DNA of 64,000 nucleotides from positions 1 to 64,000 of the forward strand of contig NZ_WFKM01000014.1 of assembly GCF_011007365.1 (NCBI RefSeq). Direction: 5' to 3'. Under the pieces are notes generated by a model. It made no database searches, was not told where the DNA came from, and was given only the letters and a program-made list of their open reading frames with translations. Source of the DNA: Sphingobacterium sp. xlx-96 (GTDB taxonomy: Bacteria > Bacteroidota > Bacteroidia > Sphingobacteriales > Sphingobacteriaceae). Both the position numbers and the translations under genes were made by a program. Positions 49,818 to 57,963 of this stretch are shown in pieces; positions within the stretch are counted from its first letter, which is position 1; each line of letters starts with the position of its first letter.

Positions 49818-50627
49818 TTATTTTTCCGTAGATGTTTTGTATTTTTTTATTGCTTGGAATAGATTTTCCACGATTTCGGCCTGACCTTCATCCGACAACA
49901 TGTAGTTTTCTTCTTCTGAATTGTTGATAAAGCCAATTTCTGTTAGCACAGCTGGCATAGAGGCCCTGGCCAGTACGGCTAGTCCTAATTCTTTAACACC
50001 TCTGTTGACACGTCGTGAATTAACATATTCCTGTTGCATCATTGACGCGAGTCGAATGCTACGGTCACGGTATTGCCTACGCATCACTTTAAATACAATA
50101 TAACTGGATGGGTCTTTAGGGTCGAAATCCCCCAAATCACTGTTATCTTCGTTATGAAGCAACATGTCCGCATTCTCACGTATAGCTACATCTTGCTCTG
50201 AAATCCGGTGAAACCCGAGCACAAAAGTTTCGGTACCACTAGCTTTAGACGTCCGTTGACTGGTGGAGTTAGCGTGGATGGATACAAAAATATCAGCATT
50301 ATTTCTATTAGCTATTTCGGAGCGCTCTTTAAATGGAACATCTATATCGGTACTACGTGTCAAAATGACATTAATAGCTAGTTTATTTTCCAGTTCGTTT
50401 TTAAGCTTTTTAGATACATCTAAAACGATATTTTTTTCTAAAGATCTTCGACCCGCTGCTCCCGGAATAGGACCACCATGTCCTGGATCAATCACTACGG
50501 TGAATGTTTTTTTGTTTTTTGAAGCGGGAGGGTCATTAGAAACCGGTGTAAAGGAAACGAATGCTACGAGTACGGATGATGCGAAAAGAGAGAAGCTTAA
50601 TTTTTTAACAATATTTAAAAATTTCAT
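49818..50627 (-). CDS. N-acetylmuramoyl-L-alanine amidase (Amidase_3)
   Basis: A protein of 269 residues. Signal peptide to about residue 25. Zinc site: His in 'VVIDPGHGGPIPGAAG', Glu in the following helix ('GRRSLEKNIVLDV'), His in 'IFVSIHANST', and the catalytic Glu in 'VLTEIGFINNSEE'. It splits the lactyl-Ala bond of peptidoglycan in the periplasm, mostly during cell separation. Divergent from lptD; upstream of and probably co-transcribed with the MlaD-like gene. Confidence 0.93.
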   Translation of the reverse strand: MKFLNIVKKLSFSLFASSVLVAFVSFTPVSNDPPASKNKKTFTVVIDPGHGGPIPGAAGRRSLEKNIVLDVSKKLKNELENKLAINVILTRSTDIDVPFKERSEIANRNNADIFVSIHANSTSQRTSKASGTETFVLGFHRISEQDVAIRENADMLLHNEDNSDLGDFDPKDPSSYIVFKVMRRQYRDRSIRLASMMQQEYVNSRRVNRGVKELGLAVLARASMPAVLTEIGFINNSEEENYMLSDEGQAEIVENLFQAIKKYKTSTEK

Positions 50628-50674
50628 CGGTGTTTTTTTTACATTTTTGTCTTAGCTATTTTATAACGGACTGA

Positions 50675-50705
50675 CAAAGATAGTTGTTTAATTGTATATG
50701 ATAAA
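50675..50705 (-). promoter_or_regulatory. Promoter of the amidase/MlaD unit
   Basis: On the minus strand TATCTTTG (complement of 50675-50682), with TTTA (complement of 50702-50705) 19 bases upstream, one mismatch from TTTG. Confidence 0.65.
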
Positions 50706-50734
50706 AATAAGAACCTTTTATTAATGATTTTGAC

Positions 50735-50742
50735 TACTTTTG
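50735..50742 (+). promoter_or_regulatory. -7 box of the lptD promoter
   Basis: TACTTTTG matches TAnnTTTG and lies 50 bp before the TTG start. No convincing -33 TTTG at the right distance. Confidence 0.4.
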
Positions 50743-50791
50743 CCGATAATAGTTTATTTTTAGGACTAAAATAATATTTCGTATTTCGACT

Positions 50792-53440
50792 TTGGAAACG
50801 CTAACTCGTATTTTACTTTTATCTGTGTTCCTATGGTTAGGAACAGCTACAGTGTTCTCTCAAGTCACCCCTACGAAACCTATAAGCAGTAATGCGAAGG
50901 ATACTACATTAATAACCAACGATACCACAAAAAATCATCTCAAGGGCAAAAGTGGTCAGGATACTGTTGTCATGAAAACGGATAGCGGTCTGGAGACAGT
51001 AGTAACTATTGTTGCCAATGACTCTTCTTGGAATGAAGTAAGTAAAAATATTATTCACCTGTATAAAGGTGCTAAAGTTAAATATCAGGAATTCGAGCTT
51101 TCGGCCGATTATATCCGTTTGGATCGTAATACAAATGTGCTTTTTGCGAGTGGTGTGGTCGATCATAATGGAAAATATGTGGGACGACCTGTCGTGTTGT
51201 TTCCAAATGATACACCGAAGGCCGTAGACTCTCTACGTTATAATTACAAATCACAGGAAGGAAAGACGTTTGGAATCATGACTGAGGTGGATGGTGGATT
51301 TATCCAAGCTAAGGTGTTACGAAAGAATCTCTACGACGAAATGTCTATTCATAAGGCATTGTACAGTACCTGTAATCTTCCTGAACCTCATACGCATTTT
51401 GGTATTCATATTACCAAAGGGGTGGTTACGGATAAGCAGATTGTTGCTGGGCCGTCATACTTAGTCGTTCAAGGAATTCCGATGAAGTTTTTGGCTTTAC
51501 CATTTGGTTTCTTTCCAAAGCAAGATAAAAAATCCTCTGGTTTTCTCTTTCCTTCTTTTGGGGATGACGTGGCGCGGGGATTCGGTTTGCGGGATTTAGG
51601 ATGGTATCTCACCTTTAATGATTACTGGGACTCGGAGATTCGTGGTAGCTTTTATTCGAAAGGCTCTTGGGAGTCTTCCATACGTACGAATTATTTGGTA
51701 AACTATAAATATAGTGGAGGGTTTAATATTCGCTATGCTTCTACCAAGGTCGGTACAGAAGGAGCCAGTAATTATGGGAGTAATAAAGATTTTAATGTCA
51801 CGTGGAACCATACGCAACGACAAGAGGCTAACCCAGGGACCTCTTTTTCTGCTTCGGTAAATTTTGGTACGGCTTCTTATTTTCAGAATACGGGTGCAAA
51901 TAGTACCTATGACTATGATCAGCTGACACGTAATAACATGTCCTCATCCATCAGTTATGGTAAGGTATTTGCCGATGGTAAAGTCAATTTTACGTCTAGT
52001 TTGAGCCATCGTCAAGATATGGCTTCAGGTAAAGTAGATCTAGAGTTACCGACATTTGCCTTAAACGTTTCTACATTTAATCCATTTGATTCCAAAGATC
52101 GGGTAGGGGAGCAGAAATGGTATCAACGTATTACGGTGGGGTACAGTCTACAGGGAAGAAACTCTATTTCGACTGGTGACTCTGTGCTTTTTACCAAGCA
52201 GGCTTTGAAGCAATTTACAAACGGCTTTCAACACAATATACCGGTCAGTCTGAGTTTAAATGCGTTTAAATATTTTCAATTTAGCTCCTCGGTGAATTAT
52301 ACAGAGCGTTGGTACTTGCAGACTATCCGAAAAGGATTAGATAACGAGATTAATGGTTATGTTGATATCCGTGATACAATTTCCGGATTTAGAAGAGCCT
52401 ATGATTACTCATTCTCTAGCGGTTTGTCGACCAAGGTGTATGGTAGGTATCCTAAGATCGGTAAGATAGAGGCTGTACGGCATGTCGTGACTCCTTCGAT
52501 CAACTTTAACTATAGACCCGATTTTTCAGACCCTAAATATGGTTTTTATAAATCTTATATCGATCAAGCAGGTCGTCTTTCTGAGTATTCAATCTTTGAT
52601 GGTGCCATTTTTGGAGGGCCTTCTTCGGGTAAATCCATGGGTATTGGCTTCTCGGTAGATAATAATATCGAAGCTAAAATCCGTACGGAAAATGATACTA
52701 CAGGTAAAGGCTTTAAGAAAGTTCCTATTCTTCAGGGCTTGACATTTAGTGGTAACTACAATTTTGCGGCGGACTCTTTGAAGCTCTCTACAATCAGTTT
52801 CTCGGGTAGGACGACACTATTTAATGAGAAAATAAACCTGAACTTTAACGGAACTTTTGATCCTTATCAAGTAAATGACAGAAATACCCGCATAAATCGC
52901 TTTACGATAGAAGATGGTAAATTGGCTCGATTGACGAATTTCGGTTTGTCTTTTGATTATAGTTTTAATCCGGATGCCTCGAAGAACCGTAATGGCAATA
53001 TTGATTCGATGCGTAACCGTATGCCAAATATAACGAAGGAACAGTCGGAAGCGCTGGCCCGAATCAGTACCGACCCTAATGCTTTTGTTGACTTTAATAT
53101 GCCGTGGAACTTAGCAGGATCGTTTAGTTTTCAGTATTTCAAGAAATTTGATTCGGTGCTGCGTCGACAACGCAGCGATTACTCGGCGACATTGGGTCTT
53201 CACGGTGATGTGAATGTCACTCCCAAGTGGAAAATTCAATTCAACTCTGGATATGATTTTAAACAAAAGGAGGTATCTATGACCCGTTTCTCCATTTATC
53301 GGGATCTGCACTGTTGGGATATGTCTGTGGGTTGGGTGCCATTTGGCCGTTATCAGAGTTACAATATTACGATCAGAGCTAAAGCTTCTGTACTACAGGA
53401 TCTGAAATTAACAAAGCGTAATAGCCATTATACTTATTAA
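50792..53440 (+). CDS. lptD: LPS-assembly protein LptD-like outer-membrane protein
   Basis: A protein of 882 residues starting with TTG (50792); no ATG lies near, and this start gives a proper signal peptide ('ETLTRILLLSVFLWLGTATVFS'). An OstA-like beta-jellyroll follows (about 70-200: 'YQEFELSADYIRLDRNTNVLFASG'), then the barrel with the Bacteroidota LptD marks 'KALYSTCNLPEPHTHFGI', 'PMKFLALPFGFFPKQDKKSSGFLFPSFG'. It inserts LPS into the outer leaflet. Confidence 0.88.
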   Translation: METLTRILLLSVFLWLGTATVFSQVTPTKPISSNAKDTTLITNDTTKNHLKGKSGQDTVVMKTDSGLETVVTIVANDSSWNEVSKNIIHLYKGAKVKYQEFELSADYIRLDRNTNVLFASGVVDHNGKYVGRPVVLFPNDTPKAVDSLRYNYKSQEGKTFGIMTEVDGGFIQAKVLRKNLYDEMSIHKALYSTCNLPEPHTHFGIHITKGVVTDKQIVAGPSYLVVQGIPMKFLALPFGFFPKQDKKSSGFLFPSFGDDVARGFGLRDLGWYLTFNDYWDSEIRGSFYSKGSWESSIRTNYLVNYKYSGGFNIRYASTKVGTEGASNYGSNKDFNVTWNHTQRQEANPGTSFSASVNFGTASYFQNTGANSTYDYDQLTRNNMSSSISYGKVFADGKVNFTSSLSHRQDMASGKVDLELPTFALNVSTFNPFDSKDRVGEQKWYQRITVGYSLQGRNSISTGDSVLFTKQALKQFTNGFQHNIPVSLSLNAFKYFQFSSSVNYTERWYLQTIRKGLDNEINGYVDIRDTISGFRRAYDYSFSSGLSTKVYGRYPKIGKIEAVRHVVTPSINFNYRPDFSDPKYGFYKSYIDQAGRLSEYSIFDGAIFGGPSSGKSMGIGFSVDNNIEAKIRTENDTTGKGFKKVPILQGLTFSGNYNFAADSLKLSTISFSGRTTLFNEKINLNFNGTFDPYQVNDRNTRINRFTIEDGKLARLTNFGLSFDYSFNPDASKNRNGNIDSMRNRMPNITKEQSEALARISTDPNAFVDFNMPWNLAGSFSFQYFKKFDSVLRRQRSDYSATLGLHGDVNVTPKWKIQFNSGYDFKQKEVSMTRFSIYRDLHCWDMSVGWVPFGRYQSYNITIRAKASVLQDLKLTKRNSHYTY

Positions 53441-53539
53441 AATAAAGTTATAGTGGTGATAAAGGGTGATAAAGGTTATGTAATTTATAAAAGACGTCTC
53501 CATAACGTACATCACTTAATATAACTTCATAACTTTATT
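53441..53539. repeat. 99-bp intergenic element with inverted ends
   Basis: AATAAAGTTAT (53441-53451) and ATAACTTTATT (53529-53539) are perfect 11-bp inverted ends; inside, GTGGTGAT and ACATCACTT can also pair in part. It fills almost the whole lptD-cinA spacer and contains the AAGTTATGAAGTTAT core (inverted) also seen at 12838-12852. Confidence 0.6.
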
Positions 53540-53545
53540 GTAACT

Positions 53546-54799
53546 ATGAAAACTGAAATTATAACCATAGGAGATGAGATACTACTGGGCCAGATTGTTG
53601 ATACAAATTCAGCATGGCTTGGGCAGCTCTTGGATTCCTTACACATATCTATTCAACAGATAACATCTATTTCGGATAGTAAAGATGCTATCTATGGTAT
53701 ATTGCGTGAAGCGGCAGGTCGTTCTGATTTAATTATAGTAACTGGTGGATTAGGTCCTACTAAGGATGATGTTACCAAGGAAACTATCGCTTCTTTTTTT
53801 AACACTACTCTGGTAAGGGATGAAATAGTCCTGTCACATGTCAAGTCTATTTTTGAGAAAACTGGGCGTATTATGCCTGTTATGAATTATGGACAAGCTG
53901 ATGTGTTGGCATGTAGTGAGGTGCTTTTTAATGACGTAGGTACTGCACCGGGGATGTGGGTCGAGCATGAAGGTAAATGTTTTGTGTTTTTACCGGGTGT
54001 TCCTTTTGAAATGAAATTTTTGATGGAAAACCGGGTGATGCCGAAGTTGGTCAATTATAGGCCTAATGGGGCTATTTATCATGCCCATGTGATTACGATG
54101 GGAATTGGGGAGTCCTTTTTGGCGGAAAAGATCGCAGATATTGAAAATGAATTGCCATCCTATATCCGATTGGCCTATCTTCCTAAATTGGGTACTGTGC
54201 GACTCCGGCTGTCGGCGGTTGGAACTGATGTGGAAAGTTTAAAAGCAGAGACCGATCAATTTGCAGAACGGATCGGGATACGTTTGTCCGATCACTTGGT
54301 GGCACGTAAAGATATAACAATTGAAGAAGCTATTGTTGAAGAATTTACCCAAGCAGGGCTTCGTCTAGCTATCGCCGAAAGTTGTACCGGTGGACTTTTG
54401 GCGGGCTCTATCACAGCGATACCCGGGGCGAGTGCTGTTTTTGACTGTGGTGTTGTGGCTTATCACAATCGAATCAAAGAACAGGTATTGGGCGTTGAAG
54501 AAGAAGTGTTGCGTGAATATGGGGCTGTTAGCGAACAGACCGTTATTCAGATGGCCGAAGGGGTAAAGCAATTAAGTGGGGCGCAATATAGTATTGCTAC
54601 GAGTGGAATAGCGGGGCCTGGAGGCGGAACTTTAGACAAGCCGGTAGGCACAGTTTGGATTGCGGTAAGTGGAAAGTTTAGAACTACTACGCAGGTATTT
54701 CATTTTAGAAATGATAGAAAGATAAATATTGAACGTAGTATAGGACAAGCCTTAAATATGTTGTGGAAATTGTATAAGCAGGATAGTGTTGAATCCTGA
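53546..54799 (+). CDS. cinA: CinA family nicotinamide-nucleotide amidohydrolase
   Basis: A protein of 417 residues with both domains. The N-terminal MoaB/MogA-like COG1058 domain ('IGDEILLGQIVDTNSAWL', 'TGGLGPTKDDVTKETIA') and the C-terminal PncC deamidase domain ('AIAESCTGGLLAGSITAIPGAS', 'ATSGIAGPGGGTLDKPVGTVW'). It recycles NMN to NaMN in NAD metabolism. The competence role suggested by the name is not supported here. Confidence 0.95.
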   Translation: MKTEIITIGDEILLGQIVDTNSAWLGQLLDSLHISIQQITSISDSKDAIYGILREAAGRSDLIIVTGGLGPTKDDVTKETIASFFNTTLVRDEIVLSHVKSIFEKTGRIMPVMNYGQADVLACSEVLFNDVGTAPGMWVEHEGKCFVFLPGVPFEMKFLMENRVMPKLVNYRPNGAIYHAHVITMGIGESFLAEKIADIENELPSYIRLAYLPKLGTVRLRLSAVGTDVESLKAETDQFAERIGIRLSDHLVARKDITIEEAIVEEFTQAGLRLAIAESCTGGLLAGSITAIPGASAVFDCGVVAYHNRIKEQVLGVEEEVLREYGAVSEQTVIQMAEGVKQLSGAQYSIATSGIAGPGGGTLDKPVGTVWIAVSGKFRTTTQVFHFRNDRKINIERSIGQALNMLWKLYKQDSVES

Positions 54800-54899
54800 A
54801 ATATAATTTCATTATTAAAATGATTTTAAATATTATATTTTGTTTTTAGGGATTTCATTCCTAATTCTCTAACTTAGTACGATAAAACACAAAATAATT

Positions 54900-56249
54900 A
54901 TGGGAATATTCAAATTGGTACTTCCAAAGATGGGGGAGAGTGTTTCTGAAGCTACATTGACAAAATGGGTGAAAGTTGTTGGGGATCGTATCGAAGAAGA
55001 TGATACCGTGGTTGAAGTTGCTACGGATAAGGTAGACTCCGAGGTTCCTTCACCTGTTCAGGGTATACTGAAAGAAATTCTATTTGAAGAAGGTCAGGTC
55101 GTACAGGTTGGTGATGTTATCGCATTATTAGAAATTGAGGGTAGTGTTGAAGAAGATAGTATTGCGCCTGCGGTGGATACTGCCCCTATGGTAGCTCCTA
55201 CTTTTGAAGCTTCTGTGTCTGAAAATCCAATTCCTGGGATTGAAATATTAGAACGTACTGATTCAGAATCATCGTCGGTATCTAGAGGTACTTCGGAAGA
55301 TCGTTTTTATTCACCTTTGGTAAAAAGTATTGCCCAACAAGAGGGACTTTCTGCACAGGAGTTGGAAGCGATCGTTGGGTCTGGATCCGAGGGACGAGTG
55401 ACGAAGCAGGATGTGTTGGATTATATAAGGTTGAAGGCCGCCGGTAAAGACACGATGCCTACAGGCCCAGTTTCTGTGCCTGTTCAGAATGCAGAAGTGC
55501 GGAGTGCTGCTGCACCTGTGGATGTAGTTAAGGCCACAAACGGAGATGAGATCATTGAGATGGACCGTATGCGTCGGCTAATAGCAGATCATATGGTGAA
55601 TAGTATACGTACGTCTCCGCACGTGTTTTCTGTGGTTGAGGCTGATGTGACTAATCTAGTGAATTGGCGTAATAAAATTAAAGATAGTTTTAAAAAGAGA
55701 GAGGGTGAAAATATCACATTTACACCATTGATCATTGAAGCGATAACAAAGGCATTGAAGGATTTTCCGATGATTAATGTCTCTGTTGATGGGAATAATA
55801 TTATCAAAAGAAAGCATATTAATATTGGGATGGCAGCTGCATTACCTTCTGGAAATCTTATTGTTCCGGTAATCAAAGATGCCGATCAACTGAGTTTGGT
55901 AGGGATTAGTAAAGCCGTTAATGATTTGGCTAATCGAGCTAGAGGTAATAAATTAAAACCCGATGATACGCAGGGGGGGACATTTACCTTTACTAATATC
56001 GGTGCTTTCGGCAATATTTTTGGTATGCCTATAATTAACCAGCCGCAAGCGGCTATTCTAGCTGTAGGGACAATTACGAAGAAACCCGCGGTTTTAGAAA
56101 CTTCAGACGGAGACGTTATTGCTATCCGGCACATGATGTACCTAACGATGTCGTATGATCATCGCGTTATTGATGGCGCATTAGGAGGTACATTTTTAAA
56201 AAGGGTAGGAGACTATCTTGAAAATTGGGATAAGGAAAGAGAGATTTAA
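54900..56249 (+). CDS. Dihydrolipoamide acyltransferase (E2) of a 2-oxo-acid dehydrogenase complex
   Basis: A protein of 449 residues. One lipoyl domain (1-76, lipoylated Lys44 in 'EVATDKVDSEVPSP'), a flexible linker, a peripheral subunit-binding domain (about 133-172: 'YSPLVKSIAQQEGLSAQELEAIVGSGSEGRVTKQDVLDYI'), and a catalytic domain with His421 in 'SYDHRVIDGALGG' and 'FTNIGAFGNIFGMPIINQPQAAIL'. Linker and DKVDSE pattern favour the branched-chain or generic type over pyruvate E2. E1 and E3 are not in the window. Confidence 0.93.
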   Translation: MGIFKLVLPKMGESVSEATLTKWVKVVGDRIEEDDTVVEVATDKVDSEVPSPVQGILKEILFEEGQVVQVGDVIALLEIEGSVEEDSIAPAVDTAPMVAPTFEASVSENPIPGIEILERTDSESSSVSRGTSEDRFYSPLVKSIAQQEGLSAQELEAIVGSGSEGRVTKQDVLDYIRLKAAGKDTMPTGPVSVPVQNAEVRSAAAPVDVVKATNGDEIIEMDRMRRLIADHMVNSIRTSPHVFSVVEADVTNLVNWRNKIKDSFKKREGENITFTPLIIEAITKALKDFPMINVSVDGNNIIKRKHINIGMAAALPSGNLIVPVIKDADQLSLVGISKAVNDLANRARGNKLKPDDTQGGTFTFTNIGAFGNIFGMPIINQPQAAILAVGTITKKPAVLETSDGDVIAIRHMMYLTMSYDHRVIDGALGGTFLKRVGDYLENWDKEREI

Positions 56250-56261
56250 TAATTGCAAAGG

Positions 56262-56303
56262 AAACAAAAGCCTATGGTCGTCGACCATAGGCTTTTGTTT
56301 TTT
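56262..56303 (+). terminator. Terminator of the E2 gene
   Basis: AAACAAAAGCCTATGGTCG and CGACCATAGGCTTTTGTTT form a 19-bp perfect stem around one base, with a T-run. Confidence 0.92.
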
Positions 56304-56357
56304 GGTAAGACTTTTAATAATTGTTATATTTCAGTTATAAATACAAATATCCAGCAT

Positions 56358-57836
56358 ATGGAAGGGTTAAAGCCATTTATTGATTTTGCTTTAAGTTGGT
56401 ATTGGGTTCCGCTATTGGTACTTTATACCGGAGTGATCAGTGCTATTCTGATTGAAAACCGAAATCCCAGTAAAACCATCGCTTGGATTCTCGTCATTAT
56501 ATTCATTCCGTTTTTGGGACTTATTCTGTATTATTTTTTCGGACAAAAATTTGTTAAAGTTCAGAAAATAAAGAAAATTAATAAACAGCAGGCACGACGT
56601 TTAGAAAAGCAGTGGGAATTGTTGGATCCGGTAATTGAATCTTTTATTCAGAATATTCATGATGAAATAGGTGATTTATCTAAAGTGTTTCGATTGATGA
56701 AGCGAGAACGGTTGTCATCTCCCACATTGAACAATGATGTGCGGCTTTTGGTTAACGGGGAGGAAAAATTTGAAGCTTTGAAAGTTGATTTAAGACAGGC
56801 GAAGCATTCTATTCATATGGAGTATTATATTTTTCAGCCTGATCATGTGGGGCTCGAAATTTTGAATATCCTGGAGGAAAAGGCATCGGAAGGTGTTGTG
56901 GTTAGATTGATTGTAGATAGCTTCGGTTCGCCTGATTTGATTAAATATATGCGCCGGAATAAAAACACTGGTATTGATTTCCATGCGTTTCTTCCTGTGA
57001 CATTTACCTCTCTAGCTAATTCAAATTATCGTAATCACCGAAAAATCGTAGTGATAGATGGGGTGGTTGGTTACGTCGGTGGTATCAATATTTCGGATAG
57101 ATATAGTAATACTTCTGCCAATAGAAAGGCTACTTATTGGCGGGATATTTCACTTCGCATAGAGGGATTGGCAATTAATATGCTTCAGATAAATTTCTGG
57201 AGTTCCTGGAATCAAACGGATGGCGCTCCCTTTTTATTAGAAGAGGGGTATCTGCATATGATACGAAAGAATAGGGAGGAAAGTGGTGAAGCGGGAGTCG
57301 GATTTGTGTCGAGTGATCCAGCTTCTGTAGGTCCATTTAACATGGAAGCTATGCTGATTGCTATTGGTGAAGCGAATCAACATGTACGGCTTTGTACACC
57401 TTATTATATCCCGAGTGAGGAATTAGAACGGGCCCTCATTATAGCGGCGGCATCAGGTGTGAAGGTGGAGTTAATGATACCGGCTACCTCTGATTCCTAT
57501 TTCGTACAACATGCTTCGTTTTCCTTTTTAAAACCGCTATTGGAAAGAGGTGTAGAGGTACTTCTATACCAAAAAGGTTTTCTACATGCCAAGACGATGA
57601 CAGTGGATGGAAAGTTAACTTTTATTGGGACTGTGAATCTGGATATACGCAGTTTCTATATTAACTATGAAATTGCAGCTGTCGTTTCGGACTCCTCACT
57701 ATGTTTACGAAGTGAGCAACAATTTGATCTGGACAAGCGGGACTGTGTGGTTTTAACTTTGGAAGATTGGAAAAATCGTCCACGCTGGAAACGAGGGGCT
57801 GATTCGATATGTCGCTTAATGGCGCCACTATTATAA
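56358..57836 (+). CDS. Cardiolipin synthase (phospholipase D type)
   Basis: A protein of 492 residues from ATG 56358; the longer frame to 56253 reads through the terminator and is rejected. Two N-terminal membrane helices ('WVPLLVLYTGVISAILI', 'TIAWILVIIFIPFLGLILYYFFG') and two HKD motifs: 'NHRKIVVIDGVVGYVGGINISD' and 'LHAKTMTVDGKLTFIGTVNLDIRS'. It joins phosphatidylglycerol molecules into cardiolipin at the inner membrane. Confidence 0.94.
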   Translation: MEGLKPFIDFALSWYWVPLLVLYTGVISAILIENRNPSKTIAWILVIIFIPFLGLILYYFFGQKFVKVQKIKKINKQQARRLEKQWELLDPVIESFIQNIHDEIGDLSKVFRLMKRERLSSPTLNNDVRLLVNGEEKFEALKVDLRQAKHSIHMEYYIFQPDHVGLEILNILEEKASEGVVVRLIVDSFGSPDLIKYMRRNKNTGIDFHAFLPVTFTSLANSNYRNHRKIVVIDGVVGYVGGINISDRYSNTSANRKATYWRDISLRIEGLAINMLQINFWSSWNQTDGAPFLLEEGYLHMIRKNREESGEAGVGFVSSDPASVGPFNMEAMLIAIGEANQHVRLCTPYYIPSEELERALIIAAASGVKVELMIPATSDSYFVQHASFSFLKPLLERGVEVLLYQKGFLHAKTMTVDGKLTFIGTVNLDIRSFYINYEIAAVVSDSSLCLRSEQQFDLDKRDCVVLTLEDWKNRPRWKRGADSICRLMAPLL

Positions 57837-57963
57837 GACCTAAAAATGTGTTAAATTAAGCGCTTAATTAGGTGTTTTGAAGTAGATAGAATTTAATTTT
57901 TTTATCTTTAGCTGAATACCTGTTTTAATGATGCCGTAAGTCGGTTTAACAGAACTTAATTAA

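Noticed and set aside
56253..56357. N-terminal extension of cardiolipin synthase
   Set aside because: The extension is translated from the 19-bp terminator stem of the preceding gene, so it is an open frame by chance.
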